Origin: Litomosoides sigmodontis
Lineage: Eukaryota; Nematoda; Chromadorea; Rhabditida; Onchocercidae
Length of the DNA: 64,000 bases
Assembly: GCA_963070105.1 (NCBI GenBank)
Contig: OY718804.1
Span: 6,781,317-6,845,316, forward strand
Direction of reading: 5' to 3'
Below the pieces are notes generated by a model. That model was not told the origin of the DNA. It saw only the letters and a list, made by a program, of their open reading frames with translations, and ran no database searches. The translations under genes were made by a program, and so were the position numbers. This document shows positions 11,397 to 24,854 of this stretch, piece by piece; the first letter of the stretch is position 1, and every line of letters begins with the position of its first letter.

Positions 11397-13466
11397 ATGA
11401 CTTTTGTGTGCTCAGAATGCTTCGTCATAGCATTTCTGTTTCCGTGCTTATTAGCACTCGCTTTAGGTGACATTGCTTCAGGACAGCTACATACTGCTAA
11501 TCATTCTTTACCGGTGAGTTCTTTTTTTTTGACAAACGGTCCGGTAGGTTAGAATCGCACGGTGGGATATTGCCTGTGCAGTTGTCGTTCCGATGGAAGC
11601 TAAGACGTGGGGAAAAATTTTCTTCAAAAATAAGCGGAAAAAAAAAGAATAAGGAAAAGAATGACATCAGGAAGTGATTTTCTATCAAGATGGAGTCCTC
11701 AAAATTTCACACATTTACTTATTCTCAGTTTATCTGGAAAAAATCTTTTAGTCGAACTCAGGGAAGGCAGTTTACGAGCAGGTATCTTCTGAACTAAACA
11801 ATGCAGACAAGAACATTGCTGCAAATGTTGATGAAAATAAGCCGCAGAAATCTGTTGTAAGTTTTATTTTCTACTCTGTTTTAGACGGATGTAAAAGCCT
11901 TACCAAAATTTTTCAAAAGTCACTTCAAAATTACTCGTGCCATGATTCCACCATCTCCTGCTGCACATTCCGACCTATTTTTACGCTCAGAAAAAAGCAG
12001 CAAAATTATTAGCTATCTCTCACATAATTCGTTATGCAACATTCGTATCATTTCTTTGAAAACTATTATATATAGCTTCTGTGCAGGCACTCTTGTCAAA
12101 TCGGTATTAATTACCGAAGAAATTACAGGACATTACGCTATATCATGCATTATTAGCTTCGATGTCAGTCATTATTGTGTCAGAATTAGGAGATAAGACG
12201 TGGTTCATCGCCGCTATCATGGCAATGAGACATTCTCGATGGACTGTTTTCGTCGGAGCGATGACAGCTTTAATTTTAATGACACTTTTATCAGGTGCTT
12301 TTCTGTACTTCTGTATTTTAGCCAGAAATATTACAATTCTTAGTACATCTCATTAGTGTTGCATGTTGTTTTTTAAGGATGCCATTCAATTCATTTTCTA
12401 TGCGCGTTGTTGTTAGATCGCATATAATATTCGTGCATTTCATTTTTCTTTTTAAACATGTTTCAAGTCTTTGTTTCTCCCTTATTTATGAGAAATCTTT
12501 TTAAGTTGGATTGGGGTGGTTTACTCAGGTCATGCCGCGATCGTTGACTTACTCTATTTCTACTGTACTTTTCGCATTGTTTGGTATGAAGATGTTATAC
12601 GATGGATATCGAATATCTCCAAATGATGAACAGGAGAGTTATACAGAAGCAAAAACGGAAATCCAGAAGAAAGAACTTCTGTCGGATTCTTCAAAAGTTT
12701 CTGACATGGAAAGCGGAGGAATTAGTTCGCCAAACCAAGGGTAATTCGGTTCTGTTGTTGTTGACTTTAGAATTTCATTTCAATTTTTTTTTCATTCACT
12801 CTGACAGATCACTCTCACGCAAATTCTTGAAAATGTCATGTAAAACTTTGTTCAACAAAAAGAAATGCTATAGCAGCTAGAAATTTTTATGTGTTTACTT
12901 TTACTTTCAGCATATTAATTCTATTACAGTTCAAAGTATGCGCTTTTAAATATGATTTCGACACTTTTTTTGGAAACATTTACGCTTACATTTCTGGCAG
13001 AATGGGGAGATCGCAGCCAGTTGACTACAATAATGTTGGCTGCACGTGAAAATATTTATGGCGTAATAGCTGGTACCATACTAGGACACGCTTTGTGTAC
13101 AGGAATTGCTGTTGTTGGCGGTAGACTTGTCGCGGCTCACATATCGGTAAGAACAGGTAAGGACTCAAGCATTTTTATTTTTTGTTCGAATATTTTTTAT
13201 TATAGTCCTTTTTTAGAGTAATACACTGTTCTTTTATATTTAACGTCGTGTGTGTATTGCTGAAGTATGCCCATATACTTACCGTTTATCCGCATTGGCT
13301 AACTGATTAAAATTTTACAATTTGATGACAGGAAACTTCCTGTACATGGACTTCAAATTTTATTGTAAGCAGTTTCAAGTTGTACTTTTTAGTTACATTA
13401 ATTGGAGGCGTGGTCTTTATTTTGTTCGCATTTTCTTCCTTTTTTGTCGATTCGGAGATAGAGTAA
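11397..13466 (+). CDS. TMEM165/GDT1 family Golgi Mn2+/Ca2+ transporter
   Basis: Members of this family (UPF0016) move Mn2+ and Ca2+, probably in exchange for protons, into the Golgi and support glycosylation. Six exons (11397-11513, 11752-11856, 12129-12294, 12506-12740, 12930-13156, 13393-13466) total 924 nt, giving 307 residues, near the usual metazoan length. The start MTFVCSECFVIAFLFPCLL is a signal-peptide-like hydrophobic leader, followed by a polar luminal stretch. Both family signatures are intact: SELGDKTWFIAAIMAMR in the first half and LAEWGDRSQLTTIMLAARE in the second. The acidic residues of the two E-x-G-D motifs are the known cation-coordinating positions. Between them lies the usual charged cytosolic loop (EAKTEIQKKELLSD). 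The protein ends with a short hydrophobic helix and FVDSEIE. No frameshift or missing key residue seen. Confidence 0.95.
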
Positions 13467-16400
13467 ACATGATGAAATACCTGTTGCATACAGGTTCCGA
13501 GTAATCATCTACTGTCAGGGCGATTGTTTATGCAGCAACACTCTGTCCAAAATAATGCTGCTTGGGTCAAGGGTACATCGTACTTGATTATCCCAAAAAA
13601 TTATCTTAAAATTTATTTCAGAGCGGGAGTATTGTTTTTCAATTTTAACATTAATTTGTTGTTAACTTATTTGAATGTTTTAGATGGCAGTTGTTTAATG
13701 TCTTAACTTGAATAGCTTGTATTATATTATCGTAACCTTAGTATCTTAATTTATTTCCCCGAATTTTACTGTAATAGATTGTTCAAAGTAAAGAATATAA
13801 TGTTTACAGCAATTTTTAAGAAGCTTCTTTGTTACTACTGTGGCTTCTTGACATTGTGATCATTTATTCATTTACTTATTTATCGATTCGTTTTTTTCGG
13901 AATTTTGATTGCATCACTTTGATGATTAAAAATTGAACTGCATAATAACTTTGCAGCAAAGACTTTTTGCATATAATTATTTGATGGTTATATTGCTCAT
14001 TTCTCTTGTTTTTCGCTTCTTCGTACCTAAATTTCTTACACTGCTACTTTTCGATTTTCAAACTAACCCAAGTAATGTAGTAATTAATATATCGTTTATT
14101 GTGTTTGATTGCTATACACTCTTGAACTGAAAGTGTATTTTGAATCCTTTGTTAAATGCTGTTAAATTTCATGTATTTTTGGATCCTTTGTTAAATTTCA
14201 TATCTGTTAATAACAATGTAAACATTTTGTAAATTATTTTCCTGAACTTCACCTTTCTTTAGAGTTAGGAATTCCGTTGGGAGATAAAAAAATATAGCTG
14301 ACTTCTACTTGTGTTTTCATAGTTGGTGCACTAAGGGCAAAAAATATTAATTTGTGAACAGTTTTTTGCTTTTTATAAAGTTACTTTGGTTCTTTAATGA
14401 AGTCCATACGATTGATGTTGCTTTAGTTCATTTTAAAATAGTGCTGATTTTTGGTCCATGTAAAGACTTGTAATGGAAAGTTGCAAGCAATGACGAAAAA
14501 ACTTTATGGCGTATTTTTCTATTCTGTTGGCAGAATGCAAGCAGGCTTCCGACACGTCAACGAGCATTGCTAACTACTGTTTAAACGTTTTTCAATCGTA
14601 AAAGGGATGCCAGAGTGTTGGAGCATGAAGAGCAGGGACTGGCCAAAAAGTCAATAGTTTATGACTAAATAGCACTACTTATGTAAAGGGTCGTTTTTCC
14701 AGGAGATCCATCCATGTTGGCGCTTAGCTTAGACGCAAACTGCTCAGCAATCTGGGACTCTTCTGTCTTATCTCGCATAAACATTTGAAATCTGAATTTG
14801 ATAAAGCAGTGATAGGGCTTAACTCCATTGCTCCAATAATCCAACGATATGTTTATTTGAATATTTCTCGGTTACTGGATTATCATAATCCATATTTTTT
14901 GCTATTCTGAAACGGAATTCGCTTTCCGTATGACACTATGTTTCATCGTAAAAGTGTGGTAGAAATCTTCCCACGCTGATGATGTGTGATCATATGAGTG
15001 AAGATTTTCCGATTACAACTGTCTGAGAAGGTATAACTGACGATGCATCGGATGTCGCTTCACTGCACGGAAATATATAAACGATCCGCCCACATTCCAA
15101 GCCATCTGAGATTAAAATGCCTCTATCACTTCGTGCGACAGATCATTTAATTATTTAATTTTTAAATTAAATATCTCATTTTTGTGAATTTTTTATGCCT
15201 TTTACCACAATAGATACAAGCACTCATGGTGGTTATTTGTTCAGCAAAATTTAATTTAATTTAATATGCCCATTACTTAAATGCGTGTGTGTGTGTGTGT
15301 GTATGTGTGATGGGAAGGAACAATTATGCACGCGTGATGTATTTAGTAGTGTAGTATTTGAGAGATTAGTTTTTCCGAAGCATTCAGTTTCTTTGAAATT
15401 CGTCCGTCAATCGATACTCTCTCCCTCATTCATCATTGCTTCATTAGTAATCCGACTGTTTAGCATGCCAAATTTCCCTTCTTATCACTGCTTCTCTCTT
15501 CGGATGAAATCGAATTAGTTGTTGCATCTAAGGCTTATAAAATTGAGAAACAGGAAGGCTTCGTTTAAAACTGCCGTTAATTAAGAAGTCCTTCCTACAG
15601 CTAATTCACTTAATCTTTCTCATTTCTCCAATTCGAACTTCTTCTGTGCTGCTGAAACGTTTGCTAAGGTAAAACGTAGCTTAGTTGCCGATAGCAAGGA
15701 TGGATGGATCGTTTCCGTCTCTCCTCTTTTCCTCTCCTCCTTTATCTCTAATGAGACAACCGGGGAACATCAAGTCTAAAAGTTCTTTTTTTTCAACATT
15801 TACCCGAATCGTATTTCGTTTAGGAGCGTTAACTCAGGCGAGAGTGCAGCAGGTTTCAAGGTCTGTAGAATTAGTCGTTAAATTGGGAGCGGAAAAGTGA
15901 TGCTTCTTATTTATTGAGTCTGCTCGGATTGCTTGTTGCGTGGGAGTGGTTACTTTATTTGACTTCTTTTTCCTGTGATCACAGAAAAAGGGAGTTAAAT
16001 TTTTGAAAAGCGAAACTAATTCCCAAAAAAAAGCGAAATTGCTTGATCGAACGGATTTCTCATTTAGATAAATGAATGATATAATTGTCGCATTGTTTTG
16101 AAAGGCTTACTACAGTGGAAGTGAAGTTTCATGCTCTGAAACACCGTCACTATCATCATCTTCTCAAAGGTCAAGTTACGCGATCGCCGCGCTAGCAACG
16201 ATGACTGAAGAAGGTTCTTATTTGTTGATCAGAGCGTTCACGTTTACCTTCACTGGTAGTACAAGCGGCGAGATCGATAGTTGACAAGTATTCACGTCAG
16301 GTGTGACAAACATTGAGACTTCCATTTTTTGCTAAGCAAATGTAAAAAGTAAGGGAGAAATTTTTGATTCAATTGATAGTACATTTTATGGATCTACAAG

Positions 16401-18328
16401 AAAAACACTTGAGATCTATTTGTTCTTGAAATAACTTTCAACGAAATGGTACTTACTTGCGTACATTTTAAAATTTGGTAATAACTAATCAAAATTAAGC
16501 TTATGTTTTGATTATTTAGTTGGAAATATTTTCAGTTCCTAATTGTTAACCTATAAAATTGCAATGGAAAAGGTGTTTTGTGTATAATATTTCCTTTGAA
16601 ATTTCAAATCATTCACAGTGTCTCACCTTCATGCCTATCTTACAGTAAAATTTTTTTTAATTCGAATTGAACTTATTCTTCTTCCTATTGCACTTCATGT
16701 AATTTCATTAATGTCACTCATTTTTCTTTTCATTGTTGGAGAAGTGCTCTTCCGTACTGTAGCAGGGCAGACGACAGGAGCGTACGAGGATGATAATTAG
16801 GGACTGTAGCTTCTCCTTTTTGTTTTGCACAGCCTAATTTAATTTTTATCAATTCTTTCGTCTAACAGCCTTTGCTTAAAGTTTTTCACCTTGCGTCCAC
16901 CAAGTGCAAGGTAATCGATCACCTGAGCGACGGAAGATGATGATGATGGTAATGATGCGTAAACGGGGAAGAATTTATTTTGCTGTTTTTTTCAGAATAA
17001 CTTAAAAATACTTTAAAATTTCAGTCTCATCTCTCTCTTCTCTGCTCTTCCGGTCATTCCCGGATGGATTCTCAGATCAATAGGTGTCTTTGGTTTCATT
17101 TCACTGAGAGTTAAATGGTTTAATGATGAATTGGTGAGAAATGTTAGTTCAACTGCAGCTAATTTATTATCACCGCCACCGCCATCCCACCACCGCCAGC
17201 GATAACAACAACAGTACAGTGTAACAACATATTTCTTCGAACTAAGTTAATCATTTTTCATTAAAAGTGATCACTGACTGTTAGATTATGAAATTGTCTT
17301 TTCCAGCGACGTTTCAATCATTGATACTTCTGAGCAGAAATCAGTGGAAGAAAGGGATTCCACTTCCTTGAGCACACTATTACTTGTGATGAATCTTGCT
17401 GAAGTCGAGCTAAGTTGATTCCGTCCTCGGTATTTCCATTTCACGTTTCGATGAAGAAGGAACACGTGAGAAAGGTACACTCAGTCATCCCAACACATTC
17501 TCCAACTTCGCATCTCCAATGCACTCTAGAATTCCTTCAATCTATTCTAGCATTGCCTACTTTATTTTTGTAACCTCGAATTTAGTATCTCATCCGTTTG
17601 TTAGTTAACGATGTGTCATTAAATGTACTATAAGCAAAACTGCTGTTAATTGATTAATTAACAGATAAATTCACACCTGACATGATGACTCAGCAAGTAC
17701 TCTAAATAGACCGCTTGCTTTTGTGAAAATTTGCGACTCCAGGAAACCGCGAGCCTTAGCAACCTTACAGCTTTGTATTTCGTAGACCTCAGCATGTATT
17801 CCGGTTATTGACACCGGAAATGTTCACATATACTTTGCAGGACTATCAACAAAGCTGCTTAGTCGCTCTCTGAGTAATCTAAGCTTACTTCCTATACAAA
17901 CATTGGCACAACAGTTATACGACAGAATCAAGGGTATTATTACGTCGCTTAAACGGATTCAGTATTCGAAAAGGAAGGAACGACGCTTTGAAGCTGATGG
18001 AAAGACGATCGATGCATCCCTGACAGTCGTTTGTCGTCAAAATATTCCGAAAAGGTTTCTACTTGTTTCTCGAGAAAAATTAAAAAAGTTTTTCACGTCT
18101 CACTGAAAAAGATTACATCAAAGTCATCGTTAAACTGCTCATCCAGCGGATTCAAAAATTGCACAATTGAGATAATTAGAATTATAGGACCATTGGTCAC
18201 GGCTCACTCACAAAGAGTATTTGGCCAGTACCTTGGCTCGAAGCAATTTTTTTACCTGAATTTTTGAATAATTCATGCATTAAAGAAAGAGACTTCTTGG
18301 TAAGCTGTTATTAATTTCGTTAATTAGG
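13467..18328. other. Long intergenic interval, no supported gene
   Basis: Nearly 4.9 kb between TMEM165 and the kinase gene. It contains a short GT run near 15284-15303, a GAT-rich patch near 16937 and a CCACCGCCA-rich patch near 17170. One plus-strand open stretch at 16618-16800 follows a TTCACAG acceptor-like motif and would encode a very hydrophobic segment ending in a hydrophilic tail (TAVAGQTT-like GC-richer end, EDDN), but no partner exon was found. ORFs at 15685 and 17903 are low-complexity and unsupported. Confidence 0.4.
15284..15303. repeat. Short (GT)n microsatellite
   Basis: About nine GT dinucleotides in a row in intergenic sequence, followed by an imperfect TATGTGTG continuation. 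Confidence 0.85.
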
Positions 18329-20972
18329 ATGCGATGGAAATATAAATGGCCATTCCCACAACGTCGCCGTAAATTCGAAAGATTTCATTCATCACTAAAT
18401 CATGAATATTCCCATATTCCTCTCATAAACCATAACTTCGTTCTCCAATGAAATATTTCATTTGAAATGAGTCGCATTTTACAGATCCTAAATTGTATTG
18501 GAAGGGGTGCATTTGGTGAAGTGTACAGAGTATGCTTGAAACTTCGTCCGAACTTTTCATTTGCTATGAAAAAACAGCTGAAGAGCGAAATTTTGACAAG
18601 AAATGCCGTTCAGCAGGTTAAAAACGAAGTCTCAGTACACGTAAGTTCCATCTGTACAGCACACTCATCGTCCTCTTGCGTCGAATATCAGTTTTCCGTC
18701 AGTTAGATGATGGATGGTTAGATGAGATCGATATGAAAGCTTACAACTATCATAGAACTGTTCACTTTCTGTGTCAGTAATTCGTTTCGTATATCTCGGG
18801 AAGAAAATTCTAGACTTATTGCTATACGTATTGGTAGAATAAGGTTAACAATTTCTAGCAGTTAACACTGTTTAGGCAATCGGCAAAAGCCTGTAGATTG
18901 AAAATCTAATTTAAAATAGAGAGAGAGTGGGAATTCAGAGGCAGGAACAACTTATCAACAGTAAAATGTGAAATTTTTGCAGTCTTTTAACTTTTTAGCA
19001 GTTTCAATTTGTGTTTAGATCTCAGCAATTTGAATGTTCTGTAGCTAATGTGATGAAGTTTCTTTTGACTTCGAAGCAAAATGAAATAAGCGTAAATTAA
19101 GTGAGTAAGCTTCCGTTGGTTCTAATGACTTATAGAGAGGGTTGAAGTTTACATATTATCCTTACAGTTATTAAACAAATATTGCTATCACTTTGCTTCA
19201 GCGAAGTCTCTCCGATAATCTTTTCATTGCAAAATGTTACGCAAGCTGGCAGTCGCGGACACAGCTCTTCACATTACTTCAGTACACGATGGGTTACGGT
19301 GACCTGTTTATGTTCTGGCGTGATTATGGGCCTTTTGCGGATGATATATTGAGAGTATACGCTGCCGAAATCGCCTTTGCTTTGGGTTATTTTTTTTACT
19401 AATACGATTTCCTTAAATTCGCAGCGATCACCAATGTTTACTTCTACAGCATAATAATGCAAATTTAATTAGCTCTGTGAATTATCAGTACTACCCCATC
19501 GGTTTTTTTGTAAGATTGGACAAAATTCGGATCAAAAAGATAGGTGAACTGTTTGTTCAGGAGCGAACAATCAGATCAACGGATCGAGTAACAGGTCACA
19601 ATATTCGCTGTTTCCGATTTCTCCTATCGTTTGACCTTTTTCGACATCATTCTAATTATGCTGTTTGCAGACTATATTCACAGCAACAATATAGCTTATC
19701 GAGACTTGAAAATGGAAAATATCGTTCTTGATCTTGATGGCCATATTCAGATTGTTGATTTCGGTTTCGCTAAAAAACTTGCTAACGGAGAGCGAACACG
19801 AACAATATGTGGAACACTTCAGGTTTTCGTTAATCTCAATATCAATTTTTAGAAAAAAATTGAATAGCTACAACATTTTGTAAAACTGCTGTAATGTGAA
19901 CAAATTACTTTGTAATTTTGAACTGCAGTACATGGCTCCTGAAATGGCCGAAGAGAAATTTTATGGCAGAGAGGTGGATTGGTGGTCTTACGGGGTGCTC
20001 CTTCACATATTAAATACAAATAGTTACCCATTTCCAAATTCTGATATCAGTTCGCATATCGAACTTAGGTAAATATTTTATAACGAATTTTAAAAACTTC
20101 TTTATTTCTTTTTTAAATAAACTTTAGTCTAAATTACTACTGCCTTACTAGCTGATTCAAATCGCCGTACTCAAATTAACAGCAAATATTATCAGTTTTT
20201 ATAGGTATGATGGCTATAGTACCCCCTGCTGTGAACCAGTGCTAGGCGATCTTTTCGATAAGGTAGCATTTACAAACTTTCGTCATCTACTTAGCATTGT
20301 AGCATTAATTTATTAAATTAGCAATACTTCACAGCTATTGAGTGTGAACATAGAACGAAGGATGCAGACGTTTGCTGAAGTGAAATCTCATCAGTTTTTC
20401 GAAATCGTTAATTGGGATGACGTTGCACTGAAAAAAGTAAACTTCTAATTTTTAATTTGAATTTAAAGATCGTATCTGGCAAAGTTGTGTTTTTTTTAAT
20501 TTGAAAAATACATAATTTCAGCTTTTTTAAATTGAATTTTCTTTGACTTATAACTTTTAATTACATTAAATTAAATTGAATTAGGTGAAAGATTTTAGTA
20601 AACTTTTTTTATTTTTAGTTAGCACCGTTTGCCACTATCGAGAAACTACGACGTTGTCCAAGCCGTAATTCTCTGTACCATAAAAGCGTATCAGATTCCA
20701 ATGACACTGATGGAGAGGAAAATTGGGCTGATTTCGATGAACAATATGAGGTATTTTTAAAATATCTTGATTTGTAGCTTCAAATCTATCAAATGTATTG
20801 CTTAGTTGAGATCACTCTCATTCTACTTTAGTACGACTAGTTACCTGAAGAGATGAAAGTGATATGATTAGGAAGAGAAAAAACTTTGGAAACAAACAAT
20901 GGCTTTTATTCTTACCATTTTTAATTTTTTCAGTTCAACAACGATGGCTACTTTTATGATAAACGTCAGTGA
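18329..20972 (+). CDS. AGC-type kinase similar to RSKR (SgK494)
   Basis: Exons at 18485-18640, 19202-19385, 19671-19822, 19929-20068, 20205-20262, 20335-20436, 20619-20750 and 20934-20972 encode a kinase domain; with 18329-18439 the total is 1074 nt (357 residues). Seen motifs: Gly loop [11 protein letters not shown], Lys in [10 protein letters not shown], helix C Glu in NEVSVH, catalytic YRDLKMEN (Tyr for His, as in other AGC kinases), VDFGFAKK, and [14 protein letters not shown]. The kinase is most like ribosomal protein S6 kinase-related protein by the C-helix, the LQYMAPE segment and an upstream WPFPQ match. No clear AGC hydrophobic motif is visible at the C-terminus. Substrate unknown. 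Oddity: the frame from 18329 runs straight into the kinase except for one TGA at 18449-18451; either a 45-nt intron with a weak GTTCTC donor removes it or translation begins at the ATG at 18467. Confidence 0.85.
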
Positions 20973-21418
20973 AAGTAATGTGAAGGACTGTGATCGGTGT
21001 TTTTATTACAATTACTACCTTTCATGGATTCTTATGCCTCTGACGTATCCGTTCGTTGTTGCATGTCAAATTTAGTGGTAATAAAACTTGCTATTCTAAG
21101 GTGAAGCTAAGTTACAAATCATGCAGATACGCCGGACAAACAGTCAGTACATTTCCGCTCCACACATTCGGATAAGAGCACATGTGTTAGACTGAAACTA
21201 TCGGATTCCTAGTTTGAAAGAGTTGAAGAGTAAAGACCATTTGAAATAAGTTGTTTGCTCCATCCTTGCTCACTTACAATTACTGATATATGTAAATTCA
21301 AACTTCCCCTAAAACAATGAAATAGCGAAGAATTGCAAAAATTATTTATTTCACAGTTTAGTACTATTGGCGAGTGGCACTCTCAGTCTTTTGTGAATGA
21401 TCAGCCAGTCATTACTTC

Positions 21419-24351
21419 ATGGAAAAAGATAAAAGCAGTTATAATGGGTCCGTAAACGCTGCTTCCGTACGTACTGCTTTAACTTTTACAAGCGTTGCCG
21501 AAGTGCTTGGCTTCTGATAGGAAAAGCTGAACATGTCTATTTTGCGTTTTTCGCAAGTTTCACTTTCCATTCCACTGTTCTTCTTCAAAGTACTCCTCAA
21601 AGCCTTTAAGGAGCACCTGTCCCGACTGCTTCAGCGCTTCAAATCTCTTTCAGGAAGACAAAACCAACGGGAAAACGAAATCGCGGAAGTTGCACATTCA
21701 TGATTTAACTATTCGCTTGCTAAATGCTGGTTCGCGGAAGGGAACGCATCTGAGAAAGATTGTTCGTCTCAGTTTTGCTTCTAGACATAGGACGGATCAT
21801 AGCACTACCGCTCATCGCGATCATAATCTTACTCACTCATTGATCGCTTCGCGTGATCAGCGCTTCACCTCTTTACTTTAATAACAATTTCGACTTTCAT
21901 TTTGTGGAAAAATTACGTTTTTTTTTTTTTTGCCTCAAAAGGAGAAAATCGAAGTAAGTCATGATAGGCACTTTAAGCTTCCCCTTCTGCCATATTTTTT
22001 CCATGAATCAAGTCAAAAGTGAGCCTAATCGTTAATTACTGCTTTTAAAGGTAAAGGAAGAGGAACTCGTAAGACTACTTCAAGAAGCCAAAACAGTATT
22101 GCAAGGTCAAAGTACGCTTATTGAAATTGACGCACCTGTAGTTGTTTGTGGTGACATACATGGACAGGTTTTAACTTTTTTTTGTAAAATTTTAATAAAA
22201 CACTTCACCTAGCAAAGTATCGCAATAAATTTTTCTTGTTTATTCGAGAAGAAAGGATAACGGCCTTCAGTACTCGGATGTGATGAGAAATTTCCGATAG
22301 AAAATTTAAATGTTCATAATTTTCTTTTATCATTTCAACTAGCATTTAGCATTTTAATTCATTATCTTCACTTATTATCTCTTTTTTGTTCAAAAGTCCG
22401 ATAGGTACTTCAAATAGCGATTGCAATTTGAATTCGAAACTGATTGTTGCAAATTACTAATTGTGGTAAGTAATAACAAAATATCTGAACACAAGTATTC
22501 AATATTTTCGGTATCCGATGACCGCTGGATAATTCGGAATGAATGAAGAATCCGGGATCATTAGTACCGAATGAGCACATAGAGACATGTGTTTACAATA
22601 AAAAAAAACTGTATTAATTGCCAGTAAGGTTAAGTTAACCCAGAAATAGTTAAGCGTAACGAGAGTAATTAACATATATTTAATTAAGAAGGAGGAATGT
22701 GCGTTGGTACACTACCAAATTTTTCAAATAACAATCCCACATGGAATGATTAAACAGCAAAATAATGTTGCAGTACAGTGATATGCTTCGAATTTTCGAC
22801 AAATGCAGTTTTCCACCGGAAGCGAACTACTTATTCCTCGGTGACTACGTGGATCGAGGCAAACAGTCCATTGAAACTGTGTGCCTCCTTTTATGCTTCA
22901 AAATTAAGTATCCTGAGAATTTCTTCCTATTAAGAGGTACTTATTAATTTGATTCCTGTATTCATTTATTGCTTAAATTGTATAAAATACCGTGATGCTA
23001 TCTTCTGCGATGTATATGACTATAATTTAAAAAATTTTTCACTAATTTCGAAGTATATAAAATGTCGTGAGACTATTGTTAAGATACGAATGATTATTAT
23101 CAGGTAACCATGAATGTGCTGGAATTAATCGAGTATACGGATTCTATGAAGAGGTTAACCGGCGCTATCGTTCTGTCCGTCTCTGGGAAGTCTTTCAAGT
23201 ACTAATTTTAATTATAATGAAAAGAAGAGAGAATCTTTGACTGCCTAAAAATATTCGGTTTGCCATTTCTGCAAGTAAATGGGATCGTTTGGAAAAAGTA
23301 GTAGTGGTGGAAATACTTTCATTTTATAGGATACATTCAACTATCTGCCGTATGCTGCCTGCATAGCTGGAAAAATTTTATGCATGCATGGCGGTCTGTC
23401 ACCGAAATTGAACGATTTGGATTCGTTGCGTAACATCGAACGTCCATCTGATCCACAGCCAAGCTCCATGGAACTGGACATCCTTTGGTAGCTGTACAAA
23501 AGGAATTTTAGGAAATGCAAAATTACGTCACTGATATAACAAATACTTGAAATTCACCTGACTGCTTAAGCTGCCTTCCTGACTCACTTGAAAGATCCTA
23601 TAGTTCATATCGTCGAAATAGGCTAAAAACTTCCCCTTATTGGTAACGATCTGAGCTACACGGAAATATTTTTAAAATTATGGAAAATTCAACAAAGTCA
23701 CAGGTCGGATCCAGATGAAAAAGTACAAGGATGGCAACCGAATAGTCGAGGCATCTCGTTCGTTTTTGGCGTTGATGTTTTGATAGACGCTTGTGAGAAA
23801 CTAAACATTGATTTGGTCGCTCGTGCACATCAGGTTACTTACTTCCAACGTGACTAAGATTCTTCCGGAAGGACGAACAACTTCATAATTCAGGTGGTAC
23901 AAGATGGGTATGAATTTTTTGGCAACCGTCGTTTGGTGACCATATTCTCGGCACCACACTACTGCGGAGAATTTGATAATGCAGCCGCAGCGATGAATGT
24001 TGCAGAGGATCTCAGTTGCTCGTTTCATGTATGTTTATCAGTCAGTGCTTTGTACCGAATTCAGCATATCACTGATAAGGGGATCAGATGAGATGAGAGT
24101 TACAAAGATGGATGCAGGCTAGTCATACTGTTATCAGTTTTCCCTTTTTGGTAATCGCTAGAATAATATTATTAGTGGTATCGGCCTTCTGCAGACACAA
24201 ATGTTTCCAATTTCAAACGTTGAATCACAAAGACATTCCATCTCTGCATTGTTCCGCCTAATAAAATCTTCTAGGTAGCTGTTTCCAGGTGTTCAAACCA
24301 ACAACAAAAGCGGTTCGTATTGCAATGAAGCAGAAGGAAAAAGCTGAATAA
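21419..24351 (+). CDS. Divergent PP1-type serine/threonine protein phosphatase
   Basis: Nine exons (21419-21451, 21654-21761, 22051-22167, 22774-22936, 23104-23198, 23330-23487, 23704-23833, 23894-24028, 24289-24351) sum to 1002 nt and 333 residues, the length of a PP1 catalytic subunit. All metal-binding motifs are present: [32 protein letters not shown] and [13 protein letters not shown]. It departs from canonical PP1 in many otherwise fixed places: [11 protein letters not shown] instead of SAPNYCGEFDN, one extra residue in [11 protein letters not shown], an N-terminal Lys/Ser-rich leader, and a short basic tail KQKEKAE. This is the pattern of lineage-specific, often germline-expressed nematode PP1 paralogues; that expression is inference. 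The start ATG at 21419 and tiny first exon were chosen because they join in phase to the second. The kinase gene ends 447 nt upstream on the same strand. Confidence 0.9.
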
Positions 24352-24854
24352 TAGTTACAAGCAACACTTTATAGAACTGCTACTTCATGGTGTATTTCAA
24401 ATAAAATCTGAAACATATCCAACTAGAAATCAATTTCGAGCCTTCCGAAAATGTGCTTGCCATGTATTCCACCCATTACGTTCTCGTTGCAATGAAAAAT
24501 TTGCTAAAAATTTCCATGACATTCATAGTGAAAATGAAGCATTTCAAAAAATGCATTACCGAAATGTAAAGCGACAACGCAAAACTACAAACTTTTTAAA
24601 ATGTTTCTTTTCTTTTTGTGCTAACTCTAAAGTAAGATGATTCCGAACACACTTGCTTCCAGCAATAATAACTCTAAAAAATTTTCAACTAACAAACTTA
24701 CGACCTTCATGTGAGCTCTGAGCCGTGTAATTCAAACAAATTCGTAATTTTTCATAGGGCATTGCATGATTAAACGAGGATGTCGGCTGAGTTTTCCAGT
24801 GAAAGACTGGCGCCAAATAAATAAACAGGCGGTCTTTTCGAGGACTACAAGAAG

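Noticed and set aside
11887..12060. Extra TMEM165 exon after TTTTAG
   Set aside because: Open and protein-like, but the exon 2 donor joins in phase directly to the family-matching exon at 12129 and the total is then a multiple of three.
17903..18267. Upstream plus-strand ORFs as N-terminus of the kinase
   Set aside because: Lys/Arg-rich, no match to the family N-terminus and no phase-compatible splice to 18329 or 18485.
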